Shown here one piece after another: positions 1 through 8,508 of a DNA stretch of 64,000 nucleotides (its first letter is position 1; each line of letters opens with the position of its first letter). The translations under genes were made by a program, and so were the position numbers. The stretch covers positions 1 through 64,000 of the forward strand of contig NZ_BDBI01000020.1 of the NCBI RefSeq assembly GCF_001612905.1, written 5' to 3'. The notes beneath the pieces were generated by a model. It saw nothing but the letters and a program-made list of their open reading frames with translations. It had not been told where the DNA came from and searched no databases. This stretch comes from Nocardia ignorata NBRC 108230 (GTDB lineage Bacteria > Actinomycetota > Actinomycetes > Mycobacteriales > Mycobacteriaceae).

Positions 1-144
1 ACCGCGGCGAACGCTGCGGCGAGCTGTTTCCATTGCCTCGAGATCTTCACGACAGTCGCGACCTTCCGGGTGGCGTACATGCGGGCAGAGCTGATGGCAG
101 AGCTGCCGGACACCCTACGACCCGTGACGGTCCGGTCCGGGTAA
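1..144 (+). CDS. C-terminal end of an unidentified protein (partial)
   Basis: Frame 1 is open from the window edge to a TAA at 142-144 and would encode about 47 residues, including FHCLEIFTTVATFRVAYMRA and a tail ending in PVTVRSG. The composition is protein-like rather than the arginine-rich pattern of a shadow frame, and the stop lies 70 bp before the next gene. I do not recognise the family. It may be the tail of a gene that begins outside the window, or noncoding. Confidence 0.35.
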   Translation, partial: TAANAAASCFHCLEIFTTVATFRVAYMRAELMAELPDTLRPVTVRSG

Positions 145-214
145 CCCGCCGTCGGCAGGCGCGTCGCGGCCCGGCGCTTCGGGGTGCACCCGGTGGCCGA
201 TAGGCTGACCAACC

Positions 215-1066
215 GTGGATACCGCTTCGCTGACCGGCAAGGAACTCGCCGCCGCCATCAACGCCGACTCGAAACAGCGCGCCGCCGCGCTCACCGACGC
301 GGGCACCGCGCCCACGTTGGCGCTGGTCGTCGCCAACGACGACCCGGCCAGTGCCTGGTACGTGAACTCCCTGCGCAAGGCCGCCGAACGGCTCGGCATC
401 GCCTGCGAGAAGATCGATCTGGGCGCCGACGCGACCGCCGAGCGGATCCGCGCGGAACTCGATGCCCGCAGCGCCGACCCGGCCACCGACGCGATCATGC
501 TGCAGACCCCGCTGCCCGCGGGCGTCAGCCTCGACGACGTGAGCTCCGCGATCGCCGCGAGCAAGGACGTCGACGGTGTGAGCCCGCTGTCACTCGGCCT
601 GCTCGCCTCCGGCCTCGACGGGTTCGTCCCCGCCACCTCCGAGGCGGTCGTGGAGCTGCTGAAGCATCACTCGATCGCGTTGCAGGGCAAGCTCGTCACC
701 GTGGTCGGCCGCTCCAATATCGTCGGCAAGCCGCTGGCGCAGCTGCTGCTCGCCGAGAACGCCACCGTCACGGTCGCGCACTCACGCACCACGGACCTGG
801 CCGCCGTCACCACGGCCGCCGACATCGTGGTCGCGGCCGCGGGGCGGATCGGTCTGGTCACCGGCAAGCACATCCGTGAGGGCGCCGTGGTGATCGACGT
901 GGGCACCAACGAGGCCGCCGACGGTGGCATCGTGGGTGACGTCGACGCCGCCTCGGTCGACGGCAAGGCCGCCGCACTGAGCCCCGTGCCCGGCGGCGTC
1001 GGCCCGGTGACCACCGCGCTGCTCATGCGGCACGTGGTGGTCGCGGCCGAGAAGGCAAGGGCCTGA
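215..1066 (+). CDS. FolD-like methylenetetrahydrofolate dehydrogenase lacking the catalytic Lys
   Basis: The 283-residue protein has the FolD fold: an N-terminal catalytic domain (about 1-140) and a C-terminal NADP-binding domain with GRSNIVGKP near 168 and PVPGGVGP near 260. FolD normally oxidises 5,10-methylene-THF and hydrolyses 5,10-methenyl-THF in one active site, using a Tyr-x3-Lys motif. Here the motif reads YVNSL (Tyr49, Leu53), so the lysine needed for cyclohydrolase activity is replaced. The usual PCTP motif is PATS. Gln97 (LQTPLP) and KDVDG (117-121) remain. The start is GTG at 215, eight bases after TAGGCT, which suggests a nearly leaderless mRNA. It is probably a divergent paralogue that acts only as a dehydrogenase. 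An FTCD_C cyclohydrolase-like gene lies 2 kb downstream. Confidence 0.85.
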   Translation: MDTASLTGKELAAAINADSKQRAAALTDAGTAPTLALVVANDDPASAWYVNSLRKAAERLGIACEKIDLGADATAERIRAELDARSADPATDAIMLQTPLPAGVSLDDVSSAIAASKDVDGVSPLSLGLLASGLDGFVPATSEAVVELLKHHSIALQGKLVTVVGRSNIVGKPLAQLLLAENATVTVAHSRTTDLAAVTTAADIVVAAAGRIGLVTGKHIREGAVVIDVGTNEAADGGIVGDVDAASVDGKAAALSPVPGGVGPVTTALLMRHVVVAAEKARA

Positions 1067-1079
1067 ACACTTTCCGGGG

Positions 1080-2393
1080 TTAGCGGACCGGCCCGATCGA
1101 GGTGATCAGCGTTTTGGCGCCCACCTTGGTCGTGCCGACCAGTTGCGGGTTGTAGACGATCGGCACCTCGTCGGGCCGGTACTCGGTGATCGTCACGAAG
1201 TACTGTCCGGCGAAGGCGCCCGGCGTGATGTCGAGGCAGTGTGTGGTACCGACCGGAATGGTGTCGATGCCCGACTGGATCTGCGCGCCCGTGGGCAGCG
1301 CGGCGTCACCGGCCACCAGCGTGCGCGCCTGATCGCCGGACCGTGCGACGTAGTAGGCGTGCTGGAAGGCCATGATGGCCGAGACCCCGCTGTCGGTTCC
1401 GCCGGGACCGTTGCCACGCACGAGGCTGCCGACCTTTTCGGACGGGCAGTGCCCGACGCCGGGCGCGGGCGCGGCGACGGTCGACAGCGTGGTGCTCGCC
1501 GACGTGGAAGCCGGTGCGGGACCGCCGAATTGGAAGTATCCGACACCGATCAGGACCGCCCCGGCTACCGACGCGGCGAGCGGAGCCACCCACCGAGGTG
1601 TGCGCCGGCGCTTGGACCGGTCGATCATCCGCGCGAAAACCTCGTCGTCACCGTTGTAGTCGGGTGCCGGACGCGGCTCCCACTCCGCCGTATACCGATC
1701 CGACCAGCCGTCACCAGCACCAGCTGGGGCAGCAGGCGATTCGGTCGGTGTCGCCGCCGCTTCCTGCCGGGCCGGCACGGGCGCCGCCGATTCGGACCAG
1801 TCCGATTCCGGCTCGGGCCGAGCCGATTCGGACCACGTCGATTCCGGCCGGGCCGATCCCGGTCGAGCCGATCGGTGCCGCCCGGGTTCAGCGGCCGATT
1901 CGGGCCGCTCGGATTCCTGCCAGGGAGCTTCCGGCCGAGCGGTTTCCGGTCGAGCCGAGTCGAACCACGACGACGCGGGCCACGTCGATGCCGATCGTGC
2001 CGAGGTGGACGATTCCCATTCGCCCTGCGCGTCAGCCGGTTCGGGTGCGGGGAAGTCGGCGCCGACGATGGGCAGCTTGTCGGTGTCGGGTCCGTTGTTC
2101 GGCAAGATGAACGGCGTATCGACTTGGCCCGCACCGGGATCCATCGGCCCACCCACGATCGGGAGCCTATCGGTGGCGAAGGCGTCGCGCACGGGTACCG
2201 GAGCCGACAGCGAGACGACCGGAATACCGGCGGGCGTGGTCGGCCCGCCCTCTATCCGGTGCCGGGCACCGGTTCCCGAGGTGCCTGCCTCGCGGCTGCG
2301 GCGCCGTGGCAGGGCACCTCGGAGCGGAACACCAGCCGATCCCGGGTCCTGCTGTCGAGCCCCGATCGGTCTGCGCGCTTCCGGTCGATCCAT
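1080..2393 (-). CDS. Single-pass membrane protein with long Ser/Pro/Glu-rich cytoplasmic region
   Basis: The predicted protein has 437 residues. The first 270 or so look disordered and carry near-repeats of SARPE/ARPEST/WSESA and two copies of a (D)xLPIVG motif. A basic stretch (RSKRRRTPRW) then leads into one transmembrane helix (about residues 275-297), followed by an outside domain of about 130 residues with two cysteines (GHCPSEK and THCLD) that could form a disulfide. The outside domain looks folded and ligand-binding, but I do not recognise it. The start is ATG at 2393 with GAAGGTGG upstream; a later start is possible because the N-terminus is low complexity. It converges on the FolD-like gene with a 13-bp gap. 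Confidence 0.65.
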   Translation of the reverse strand: MDRPEARRPIGARQQDPGSAGVPLRGALPRRRSREAGTSGTGARHRIEGGPTTPAGIPVVSLSAPVPVRDAFATDRLPIVGGPMDPGAGQVDTPFILPNNGPDTDKLPIVGADFPAPEPADAQGEWESSTSARSASTWPASSWFDSARPETARPEAPWQESERPESAAEPGRHRSARPGSARPESTWSESARPEPESDWSESAAPVPARQEAAATPTESPAAPAGAGDGWSDRYTAEWEPRPAPDYNGDDEVFARMIDRSKRRRTPRWVAPLAASVAGAVLIGVGYFQFGGPAPASTSASTTLSTVAAPAPGVGHCPSEKVGSLVRGNGPGGTDSGVSAIMAFQHAYYVARSGDQARTLVAGDAALPTGAQIQSGIDTIPVGTTHCLDITPGAFAGQYFVTITEYRPDEVPIVYNPQLVGTTKVGAKTLITSIGPVR

Positions 2394-2504
2394 CGCCCCA
2401 CCTTCATCAGGCTTCCGCCGTCAGGGAATGTCCCGCAACGATTTCATTACGGGCACGATACTGCCCTGACGCCGTGTTCGCCGAATGCGCGGGCGATGAG
2501 CGCG

Positions 2505-3005
2505 TCACCAGTGGATATAGACCTGGTCGCCGATGCCGACGTTCTCGTAGTACCAGGCGGCGTTCTCGGGTGAGAGATTGATGCAGCCGTGGCTCACGTT
2601 GGCGTTACCCTGCGAGTCCACCGACCACGGCGCCGAGTGCACCATCACGCCACCCCAGGTCAGGCGCACGGCGTACTCACCGTCGATGATGTAGCCCTCC
2701 GGGTCGTCGAGCGGGATACCGATGGTGCGCGAATCGAACACCACCGCCCGGTCCTTCTCCAGCACACTGAAGGTGCCGGTGGGCGTCTCGAATCCGGGTT
2801 TGCCCATGGACGCGGGCATCACGCGTGTCTCGCCGTTGGCGGTCACCGTGAAGGTGTGGTTCGACAGGTCCGCTTCGGCATAGGTTCCGCCACCGTACTG
2901 GGTGCGCTGGTCCCCGATCAGATCCGCGGACGCGGCTCCCGACCAGGACGCGGCCAGTAGTGCCGCCATGATCGCGACGAACAGAAAACGAAGTGCGTTT
3001 CTCAT
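2505..3005 (-). CDS. Secreted small L,D-transpeptidase (YkuD domain)
   Basis: The 166-residue protein has a signal peptide (about 1-30, ending SGAASA) and then a single YkuD catalytic domain. The hallmark is His (VMVHSAPW) followed by SHGCINLSPENA, whose cysteine is the nucleophile that forms 3-3 cross-links in peptidoglycan. It is much shorter than the mycobacterial Ldt proteins of about 400 residues because it lacks the Ig-like domains. I chose ATG 3005 over the upstream in-frame start at 3026 because GAAGGGG lies at ribosome-binding distance and the signal peptide then begins MRNALRF. It probably acts outside the membrane on cell-wall peptidoglycan. Confidence 0.88.
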   Translation of the reverse strand: MRNALRFLFVAIMAALLAASWSGAASADLIGDQRTQYGGGTYAEADLSNHTFTVTANGETRVMPASMGKPGFETPTGTFSVLEKDRAVVFDSRTIGIPLDDPEGYIIDGEYAVRLTWGGVMVHSAPWSVDSQGNANVSHGCINLSPENAAWYYENVGIGDQVYIHW

Positions 3006-3118
3006 AAACGCCACCCCTTCGGTCACTCGTAGGCGTCTCCCGAGTCTAGGCGTCCATGATCAACTGGACCTCTCGAAGTGGTAACGGCCTACGGGTCGAT
3101 CGGAGTGTCGGCTTGTGC

Positions 3119-3778
3119 TCAGCCGCGCACGACGTGCAGGACCTGGGCGTGCAGCGCGTCGGCGCGTGCGGCGATGGTCTCCACCCGCACCAGTGCTGCT
3201 GCGAAATCGTCACCCAGTTCGGCGGGCAGCGAGGCCACATTGATCTCGATATTGAGCTGCGAACTCTGCGCGGCGGCGCGGGCGGCGTCGGCGGCGGCAC
3301 CGATGTCGGTGACCACATTCGGGTTGCCGATCGGCAGCAGTTCCCCTGCGAGGGAGAGGATTTCGTCGGCCTCGTCGACCACGGCGGCGGGTACCCGGGC
3401 GGCCTCGACGAGGGCGGCGTTGATCGCGGCGGTGCGCTCGGCGACCTGGTCGTCGGTGTCCTTGGGCAGCTTGTAGGCGGCGCCGACGGCGGTGAACGCG
3501 GCCGCGTCGGCATCGGCCAGCGCCAGCGAGCGGGCGCGGGCGGCGTCGGCGGCCTCGATGATCCGGTCGATCACCGGCCGGTTCTCGGCGTCCTTGGCCC
3601 GGGTGGTGTAGCGCGCGACCATCGCGACCAGTGCCGCGGCCTGGGCGACGTGCAGTGCGGCCACCGCGCCACCGCCGGGGGCGGGCACCTTGGCGGCCAG
3701 CTCCGACAGATAGTGCTCCAGGGTCACGTCACCGAAGGAGGGTGCGGTCTGCTGCGGTGACACGGTGGGCTGCGACAC
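3119..3778 (-). CDS. FTCD_C / FchA-type cyclodeaminase-cyclohydrolase family protein
   Basis: The 219-residue, mostly helical protein carries the family signature PAPGGGAVAALHVAQAAALVA near residues 32-52. The family (Pfam FTCD_C) includes the cyclodeaminase half of FTCD and the stand-alone methenyl-THF cyclohydrolase FchA of acetogens and methylotrophs. Formiminotransferase is absent here and the hut route in this window uses formimidoylglutamase, so a cyclohydrolase role is more likely than cyclodeaminase (inference). That would supply the step the nearby FolD-like protein seems to have lost. The start is GTG at 3778 with GAAAGG upstream. Confidence 0.8.
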   Translation of the reverse strand: MSQPTVSPQQTAPSFGDVTLEHYLSELAAKVPAPGGGAVAALHVAQAAALVAMVARYTTRAKDAENRPVIDRIIEAADAARARSLALADADAAAFTAVGAAYKLPKDTDDQVAERTAAINAALVEAARVPAAVVDEADEILSLAGELLPIGNPNVVTDIGAAADAARAAAQSSQLNIEINVASLPAELGDDFAAALVRVETIAARADALHAQVLHVVRG

Positions 3779-3916
3779 GACGTGGTGGCCTTTCGACGGG
3801 GATTGCTACCCCTCAACGCTACCGCGTGCCCACCCGCGCACCCCGCCCGACCAGCGGGTGTGCGCACGGACCGACCGGTCGGGGTGCGTCCGTGGGTCCG
3901 GGTCTATGTTGGGTGC

Positions 3917-4954
3917 ATGCGGATCGGATTGAGCATCAACTACTCGGGCGGTTTCAAGGAGGTGGCGGCCGAGGTCGCCGACCTGGAACGGGCAGGCCTC
4001 GACGTCGTCTTCGTGCCGGAGGCGTACTCGTTCGACGCGGTGAGCGCGCTGGGCTTCCTGGCCGCGCGCACCGAGCGGGTGCAGCTGGCCTCCGGCATCC
4101 TGCAGCTCTACACCCGTACCCCCAGCCTCACCGCGATGACGGCGGCGGGCCTGGACTTCGTCTCCGACGGCCGGTTCATCCTCGGCATCGGCGCGTCCGG
4201 CCCGCAGGTGATCGAGGGCTTCCACGGCGTGCCCTACGACGCCCCGATCGGGCGCACCCGCGAGCTGATCGAGATCTGCCGCAAGGTGTGGCGCCGCGAG
4301 AAGCTCAACTACCAGGGCAAGTACTACCAGATCCCGCTGCCCGCCGACCGGGGCACCGGCCTGGGCAAAGAGCTCAAGCTCATCAATCACCCGGTGCGCG
4401 AGAACATTCCGGTGCTGCTGGCCGCGCTCGGCCCCAAGAACGTGGAGCTGGCCGCCGAACTCGCCGAGGGCTGGCAGCCGATCTTCTTCCTGCCGGAGAA
4501 GGCGAACGATGTCTGGGGTGACGCGCTGGCCGCGGGCAAGGCCAAGCGCGATCCGTCGCTGGGCGACCTCGAGGTGTACGCCGGTCCCGCGCTGGCGATC
4601 GGCGAGAACGTCACGCCGCTGCTGGAGTTCGTGAAGCCGCACCTGGCGCTCTACATCGGCGGCATGGGCGCCAAGGGCAAGAACTTCTACCACACCCTGG
4701 CCACCAAGTACGGCTACGGTGAGGCCGCCGACCGCATCCAGGAGCTGTACCTGGCCGGCGACAAGCAGGCCGCTGCGGCCGCGGTGCCCGACGACCTGGT
4801 GCGCGATGTGTCGCTGATCGGGCCCGAGGGCTTCGTCAAGGACCGCATCGCCGCCTTCGCCGAGGCCGGGGTCACCACGCTCAACGTCACCCCGATCGCC
4901 GAGAACGCGGCGGGGCGGATCAAGCTGATCGAGCAGCTGCGCGGCCTCTGCTGA
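3917..4954 (+). CDS. LLM class F420-dependent oxidoreductase (Rv3520c type)
   Basis: The 345-residue protein is a bacterial-luciferase-like TIM barrel. It opens with MRIGLSINYSGGFKE and carries typical LLM segments (VPEAYSFDAVSALGFLAART, GIGASGPQVIEGFHG and, near the C-terminus, GPEGFVKDRIAAF). Proteins of this type use reduced F420 as hydride donor or acceptor; the substrate is unknown. The start is ATG 3917, preceded by TATGTT at 3905-3910 with six bases between, which is a leaderless arrangement. The open frame extends upstream to 3782, but that part is proline/arginine-rich and would include the promoter. Confidence 0.9.
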   Translation: MRIGLSINYSGGFKEVAAEVADLERAGLDVVFVPEAYSFDAVSALGFLAARTERVQLASGILQLYTRTPSLTAMTAAGLDFVSDGRFILGIGASGPQVIEGFHGVPYDAPIGRTRELIEICRKVWRREKLNYQGKYYQIPLPADRGTGLGKELKLINHPVRENIPVLLAALGPKNVELAAELAEGWQPIFFLPEKANDVWGDALAAGKAKRDPSLGDLEVYAGPALAIGENVTPLLEFVKPHLALYIGGMGAKGKNFYHTLATKYGYGEAADRIQELYLAGDKQAAAAAVPDDLVRDVSLIGPEGFVKDRIAAFAEAGVTTLNVTPIAENAAGRIKLIEQLRGLC

Positions 4955-4967
4955 CCCATCACAACGC

Positions 4968-5007
4968 GACGCGCCGCATCACGGACGACTCCGGGACGCG
5001 GCGCGTC
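4968..5007. terminator. Possible bidirectional terminator hairpin
   Basis: Ten-base perfect arms (GACGCGCCGC and GCGGCGCGTC) are separated by 20 bases, between the converging ends of the LLM oxidoreductase and the STAS gene. The long loop and missing T-run make it a weak candidate. Confidence 0.35.
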
Positions 5008-5027
5008 TGCGTCGGTGGACTACGCGG

Positions 5028-5405
5028 TCACGACCGCAGCGACGCCAGGGCGTCGGCGAGGGTGGTGTGCATGGCGAACACCTGGTCCAGGCTGGTCATC
5101 TTCAGCTGACGGCTGGTTGCCGGCCCGTCGGCGACCACCGCGATGGCGGTGTCGTCGCCCGCGCGTTGGTGCGCGGCGACCAGCGTGGCCATGCCCGCCG
5201 AGGCGAGGAACCCGACCGCGGTCAGGTCGATCACCAGGGTCGCGGGCTTGTCGGCGAGGATGGCCTCGATGGCGGCGTCGAGGGCGGGCGCGGTCGCCAA
5301 GTCGACCTCACCGGTCACCGTCAGGACCGTGACGCCGTCGTGTACCGCCGTCGTGGTGGTCATCGTGTCCGTGAGTGGATAAGCGTCTCCGGGTGTGTTG
5401 GTCAC
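5028..5405 (-). CDS. STAS-domain anti-sigma factor antagonist
   Basis: The 125-residue protein is a single STAS domain of the SpoIIAA/RsbV type. The phosphorylation loop reads DLTAVGFLASAGMATL, with the central Ser (near residue 71) in the position that anti-sigma kinases phosphorylate. When dephosphorylated, such proteins bind an anti-sigma factor and free its sigma factor. No partner kinase is adjacent, but a stressosome operon lies 30 kb away in the window. The start may be GTG 5405 or ATG 5363; neither has a strong Shine-Dalgarno sequence. Confidence 0.85.
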   Translation of the reverse strand: MTNTPGDAYPLTDTMTTTTAVHDGVTVLTVTGEVDLATAPALDAAIEAILADKPATLVIDLTAVGFLASAGMATLVAAHQRAGDDTAIAVVADGPATSRQLKMTSLDQVFAMHTTLADALASLRS

Positions 5406-5626
5406 CGATCAACAACACACAACTTCGCCCGAATACGCAAGCCGTTGCCCCGATCGCTGTCTGCGCACCGGTGCGCCACCGGGTGCCCGCGCCCCGGTCG
5501 TGACCGCCATCGATCCGGCGGAAACGGCGGCGTGCGGTGCGTCACGATCGACGGCGGATGGGCATCGTCGCGGGCCCCGCGCGGGGGTGGCCGCACCGAC
5601 GGGCGCGGTCGTCGTACTGTGTGGGC

Positions 5627-6106
5627 GTGAACATCGATGTGACGCCGTTACCGGGAATCGGCGTGTGCAAGGACTTTCCGCTGGCGGAGGCCCGCCGCCG
5701 GATCGGCGTGATCGAACACCGTGACGGCACTGTCGATCTGGTCGTGTCCCGTGCCGGTGACGCCGAGACCAAGACCTCGATCCCGTTGTCCAGCACCGAG
5801 ATCGGTGTGCTGGCGGGGTTGCTCGGTGCGCCGCAGGTGGTGCAGAAGAAGGCCGACTCGCTCGGTGTCGACGATCTGTCGACCAGGCAGTTCGCCATCG
5901 ATCGCGGCAGCCCGTTCGACGGGCGCCCGCTGCGCGACACCGCCATGCGCACCCGCACCAAGGCCTCGGTGGTCGCGGTGGTCCGCGCGGGGGAGGTGAC
6001 CCCTTCGCCGGGAACCGATTTCGTCTTCGTCGCCGGGGACCTCGTGGTGGTCGTCGGCACCGGCAAGGGCCTCGAGGCTGCCGGAAAATTGCTCGACGCG
6101 GGCTGA
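5627..6106 (+). CDS. KhtT-like regulatory subunit of a cation/proton antiporter (copy 1)
   Basis: The 159-residue soluble protein has an N-terminal KhtT-type domain opening VNIDVTPLPGIGV (about 1-70) and a C-terminal RCK_C/TrkA_C domain (about 75-158; SPFDGRPLRD, VFVAGDLVVVVG). In Bacillus, KhtT binds nucleotides such as c-di-AMP and gates the K+/H+ antiporter KhtU. The gene heads a set of khtT, khtT and khtU. The GTG start at 5627 lies six bases after TACTGT (5615-5620), so the transcript is probably leaderless. It is similar along its length to the next gene, which indicates tandem duplication. Confidence 0.85.
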   Translation: MNIDVTPLPGIGVCKDFPLAEARRRIGVIEHRDGTVDLVVSRAGDAETKTSIPLSSTEIGVLAGLLGAPQVVQKKADSLGVDDLSTRQFAIDRGSPFDGRPLRDTAMRTRTKASVVAVVRAGEVTPSPGTDFVFVAGDLVVVVGTGKGLEAAGKLLDAG

Positions 6107-6166
6107 CGAGCCGTGGCGATAGTAAAGAGAAGGTAAGGTATCGCCTAGCTGAGGTTAGGTGATCCC

Positions 6167-6649
6167 ATGAATGTTGAAGTCACATCCCTGCCCGGAATCG
6201 GTGTCAGGAAAGAGTTCTCGCTGACCAAGGTGGCTCGGCGCATCGGCGTCGTCGACCACCGCGACGGTGGCACCGATCTGATCTTCACCAAGATCGACGA
6301 CCCCGACACCACCGTGCAGGTCCCGCTCTCCGACGGCGAAGCGCGCACGCTCGCCAGCCTGCTCGGTGCCCCGCGACTCGTCGCGCAACTGCAGGAGGAA
6401 CACCGCGATCTCGACGGTGTGAGCACCCGGTCGCTGCCGGTGCTCCCCGATTCGCCCTACGCGGGCCGCCGCCTCGGCGAGACGGAGATGCGGACCCGGA
6501 CACTGGCCTCCATCGTCGCGGTGCTGCGCGCCGGTCAGGTCCACCCCTCGCCCGGACCGGAGTTCGGTTTCCTCGGGGGCGACATGGTCGTCATCGTCGG
6601 TACGACCGCCGGGCTCGACGCTGCCGCTTCGATCCTGTCCGACGGCTGA
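6167..6649 (+). CDS. KhtT-like regulatory subunit of a cation/proton antiporter (copy 2)
   Basis: The 160-residue protein has the same two-domain build as the preceding gene: MNVEVTSLPGIGVRKEF at the N-terminus and an RCK_C domain ending in FGFLGGDMVVIVG. It lies 60 bp downstream of copy 1 and 4 bp upstream of the antiporter, so it is the likelier direct partner. The ATG has AGGTGA upstream. The two copies may form a heteromeric gate or sense different ligands (inference). Confidence 0.88.
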   Translation: MNVEVTSLPGIGVRKEFSLTKVARRIGVVDHRDGGTDLIFTKIDDPDTTVQVPLSDGEARTLASLLGAPRLVAQLQEEHRDLDGVSTRSLPVLPDSPYAGRRLGETEMRTRTLASIVAVLRAGQVHPSPGPEFGFLGGDMVVIVGTTAGLDAAASILSDG

Positions 6650-6653
6650 GCCC

Positions 6654-7853
6654 GTGCAGATCAGTGGAACAACGCTGGCGCTGATCCAGCTGGGGGCTGT
6701 GTTCTTCGGATTGGGTGTGCTCGGGCGCATCGCGGGCCGCATCGGCCTGTCACCCATTCCGCTCTATCTGCTCGGGGGGCTGCTCTTCGGCACCGGCGGC
6801 CTGATCGAGCTGCACGAGGTGGAGGAGTTCATTCACATCGCCAGCGAGATCGGTGTGGTGCTGCTGCTGTTGCTGCTCGGTTTGGAGTACACCGCGGGTG
6901 AATTGGTCACCGGCATGCGCAAGTCGTGGATCGCCGGTCTGCTCGACCTGGTCCTCAATGCCACGCCGGGCGTGATCGTCGCGCTGTGGCTGGGGCTCGG
7001 ACCGACCGGTGCCATCGCGATGGCGGGCGTCACCTACATCTCCTCCTCGGGCATCGTCGCCAAGGTGCTCAACGACCTGGGCAGGCTCGGTAACCGCGAG
7101 ACACCGGTGGTGCTGTCGATCCTGGTGTTCGAGGACCTGGCGATGGCGATCTACCTGCCGGTGCTCACCGCCGTACTGGCGGGTGTCGGCTTCATGGCCG
7201 GGCTCACCACCGTCGGTATCGCGCTGGTCGCGGTGACGCTGGTGCTCATCGTCGCGCTGAAGTACGGCCGGTACGTGTCGGCGATCGTGGCCAGTGAGGA
7301 CCGCGAGATCTTCCTGCTCAAACTGCTCGGTTCGGCGCTGCTGGTGGCCGGGGTCGCCTCGGCGGTGCAGGTGTCGGCCGCGGTCGGCGCGTTCCTGCTC
7401 GGCATCGCGATCTCGGGGGCGACCGCGCACGAGGCGACCAAGATCCTCGAACCCCTGCGCGACCTGTTCGCCGCCATGTTCTTCGTCCTGTTCGGCTTGA
7501 GCACCGATCCGGCGACCATCCCACCGGTCCTCGGCTGGGCAATCCTGCTGGTCGTGGTCACCACTGTGACGAAGCTGTACACCGGCTGGTGGGCGGCCAA
7601 GCGCGCGGGCGCCTCCCAACTGGGCCGGGCCCGCGCGGGTGCTGCCCTGGTCGCGCGCGGCGAGTTCTCCATCGTCATCGCGGGCCTCGCCGTCGCCGCG
7701 GGTGCGGTACCCGACAGCTTCGCCGCCCTGGCCACCACGTACGTGCTGCTGATGGCCGTGATGGGACCGATCGCGGCGCGCGTGGTCGAACCGGTGGTCC
7801 GGGCGACCGTCGGGCGCAAGTCGAAGGTGCGCATCGATCCGAACGCGGAATGA
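6654..7853 (+). CDS. CPA2-family K+/H+ (KhtU-like) antiporter
   Basis: The 399-residue integral membrane protein has about 12 hydrophobic segments and belongs to the Na_H_Exchanger/CPA2 family. Visible landmarks include LLLLLGLEYTAGEL, VLVFEDLAMAIYLP (the conserved acidic pair of the ion-binding helix) and AALVARGEFSIVIAGLA near the end. It has no C-terminal RCK domain, which fits regulation in trans by the two KhtT-like proteins just upstream. It would exchange K+ or another monovalent cation for protons at the cytoplasmic membrane. The GTG start lies 4 bp after the preceding stop. Confidence 0.9.
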   Translation: MQISGTTLALIQLGAVFFGLGVLGRIAGRIGLSPIPLYLLGGLLFGTGGLIELHEVEEFIHIASEIGVVLLLLLLGLEYTAGELVTGMRKSWIAGLLDLVLNATPGVIVALWLGLGPTGAIAMAGVTYISSSGIVAKVLNDLGRLGNRETPVVLSILVFEDLAMAIYLPVLTAVLAGVGFMAGLTTVGIALVAVTLVLIVALKYGRYVSAIVASEDREIFLLKLLGSALLVAGVASAVQVSAAVGAFLLGIAISGATAHEATKILEPLRDLFAAMFFVLFGLSTDPATIPPVLGWAILLVVVTTVTKLYTGWWAAKRAGASQLGRARAGAALVARGEFSIVIAGLAVAAGAVPDSFAALATTYVLLMAVMGPIAARVVEPVVRATVGRKSKVRIDPNAE

Positions 7854-7854
7854 C

Positions 7855-8508
7855 TCACGGCTCGATCAGACCTGAGCGGATCGCGTAGCGGGTGAGGTCG
7901 AGCCGGTCACGCAGGCCGAGTTTCTGCAGGATATTGGCGCGGTGGCGGTCGACGGTCTTCACACTGATGACCAGTTCGGCCGCCACCTCCCGCGCCGAAT
8001 ACCCTTCCGCGATCAACTTGAGCACCTCCTCTTCGCGGGCGGTCAGAATGGTCTCGGGCAGCCGTCCGCCCTGGCGGGCCAGGTGCAGATAGTCGCGGAC
8101 CAGGGCGGTGACCGCACCCGGGTACAGGAACGATTCGCCACGCATCGTCGCCCGGCAGGCCTCGATGAGGTCGCGGTCGGCGACCGATTTGAGCACGTAC
8201 CCGGAGGCGCCCGCCTTGAGCGACTCGAAGAAGTACTGCTCGTTGTCGTACATCGACAGCATCAGCATGCGGACACCCGGATGCGCGCGGGTGATCTCGC
8301 GCGCCGCCTGGATGCCGGTCATCCTCGGCATCGCGATGTCGAGGATCACCAGGTCGACGATTTCGCCGGCGAGGGCGGTCACCGCGTCGTAGCCGTTGGC
8401 CGCCTCGGCGACCACGGTGAGGTCGGGTTCGTTGTCGAGGATCAGCCGTAGCCCGCTGCGTACCAGGGCGTGGTCGTCGGCGAGCAGGATCCGGATGGGG
8501 GCGCTCAT
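7855..8508 (-). CDS. NarL/LuxR-type response regulator
   Basis: The 217-residue protein has a receiver domain (ILLADDHALVRSGLRLIL at the start, phospho-acceptor Asp in VILDIAMPRMTG near residue 57, Lys in YVLKSV) and a C-terminal LuxR helix-turn-helix (TAREEEVLKLIAEGYSAREVA, SVKTVDRHRANILQKLG). The start is ATG 8508, because translation upstream of it is arginine-rich and the protein then begins MSAPIRI. It shares an ATGA overlap with the sensor kinase gene. It converges on the antiporter gene with one base between stops, and the ArsB operon starts on the other side, so ion transport is a plausible target (inference). Confidence 0.92.
   Translation of the reverse strand: MSAPIRILLADDHALVRSGLRLILDNEPDLTVVAEAANGYDAVTALAGEIVDLVILDIAMPRMTGIQAAREITRAHPGVRMLMLSMYDNEQYFFESLKAGASGYVLKSVADRDLIEACRATMRGESFLYPGAVTALVRDYLHLARQGGRLPETILTAREEEVLKLIAEGYSAREVAAELVISVKTVDRHRANILQKLGLRDRLDLTRYAIRSGLIEP

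Noticed and set aside
6131..6165. Possible IdeR/DtxR iron box upstream of the second KhtT-like gene
   Set aside because: The left half resembles the consensus but the right half mismatches at most positions, and the gene has no iron link.
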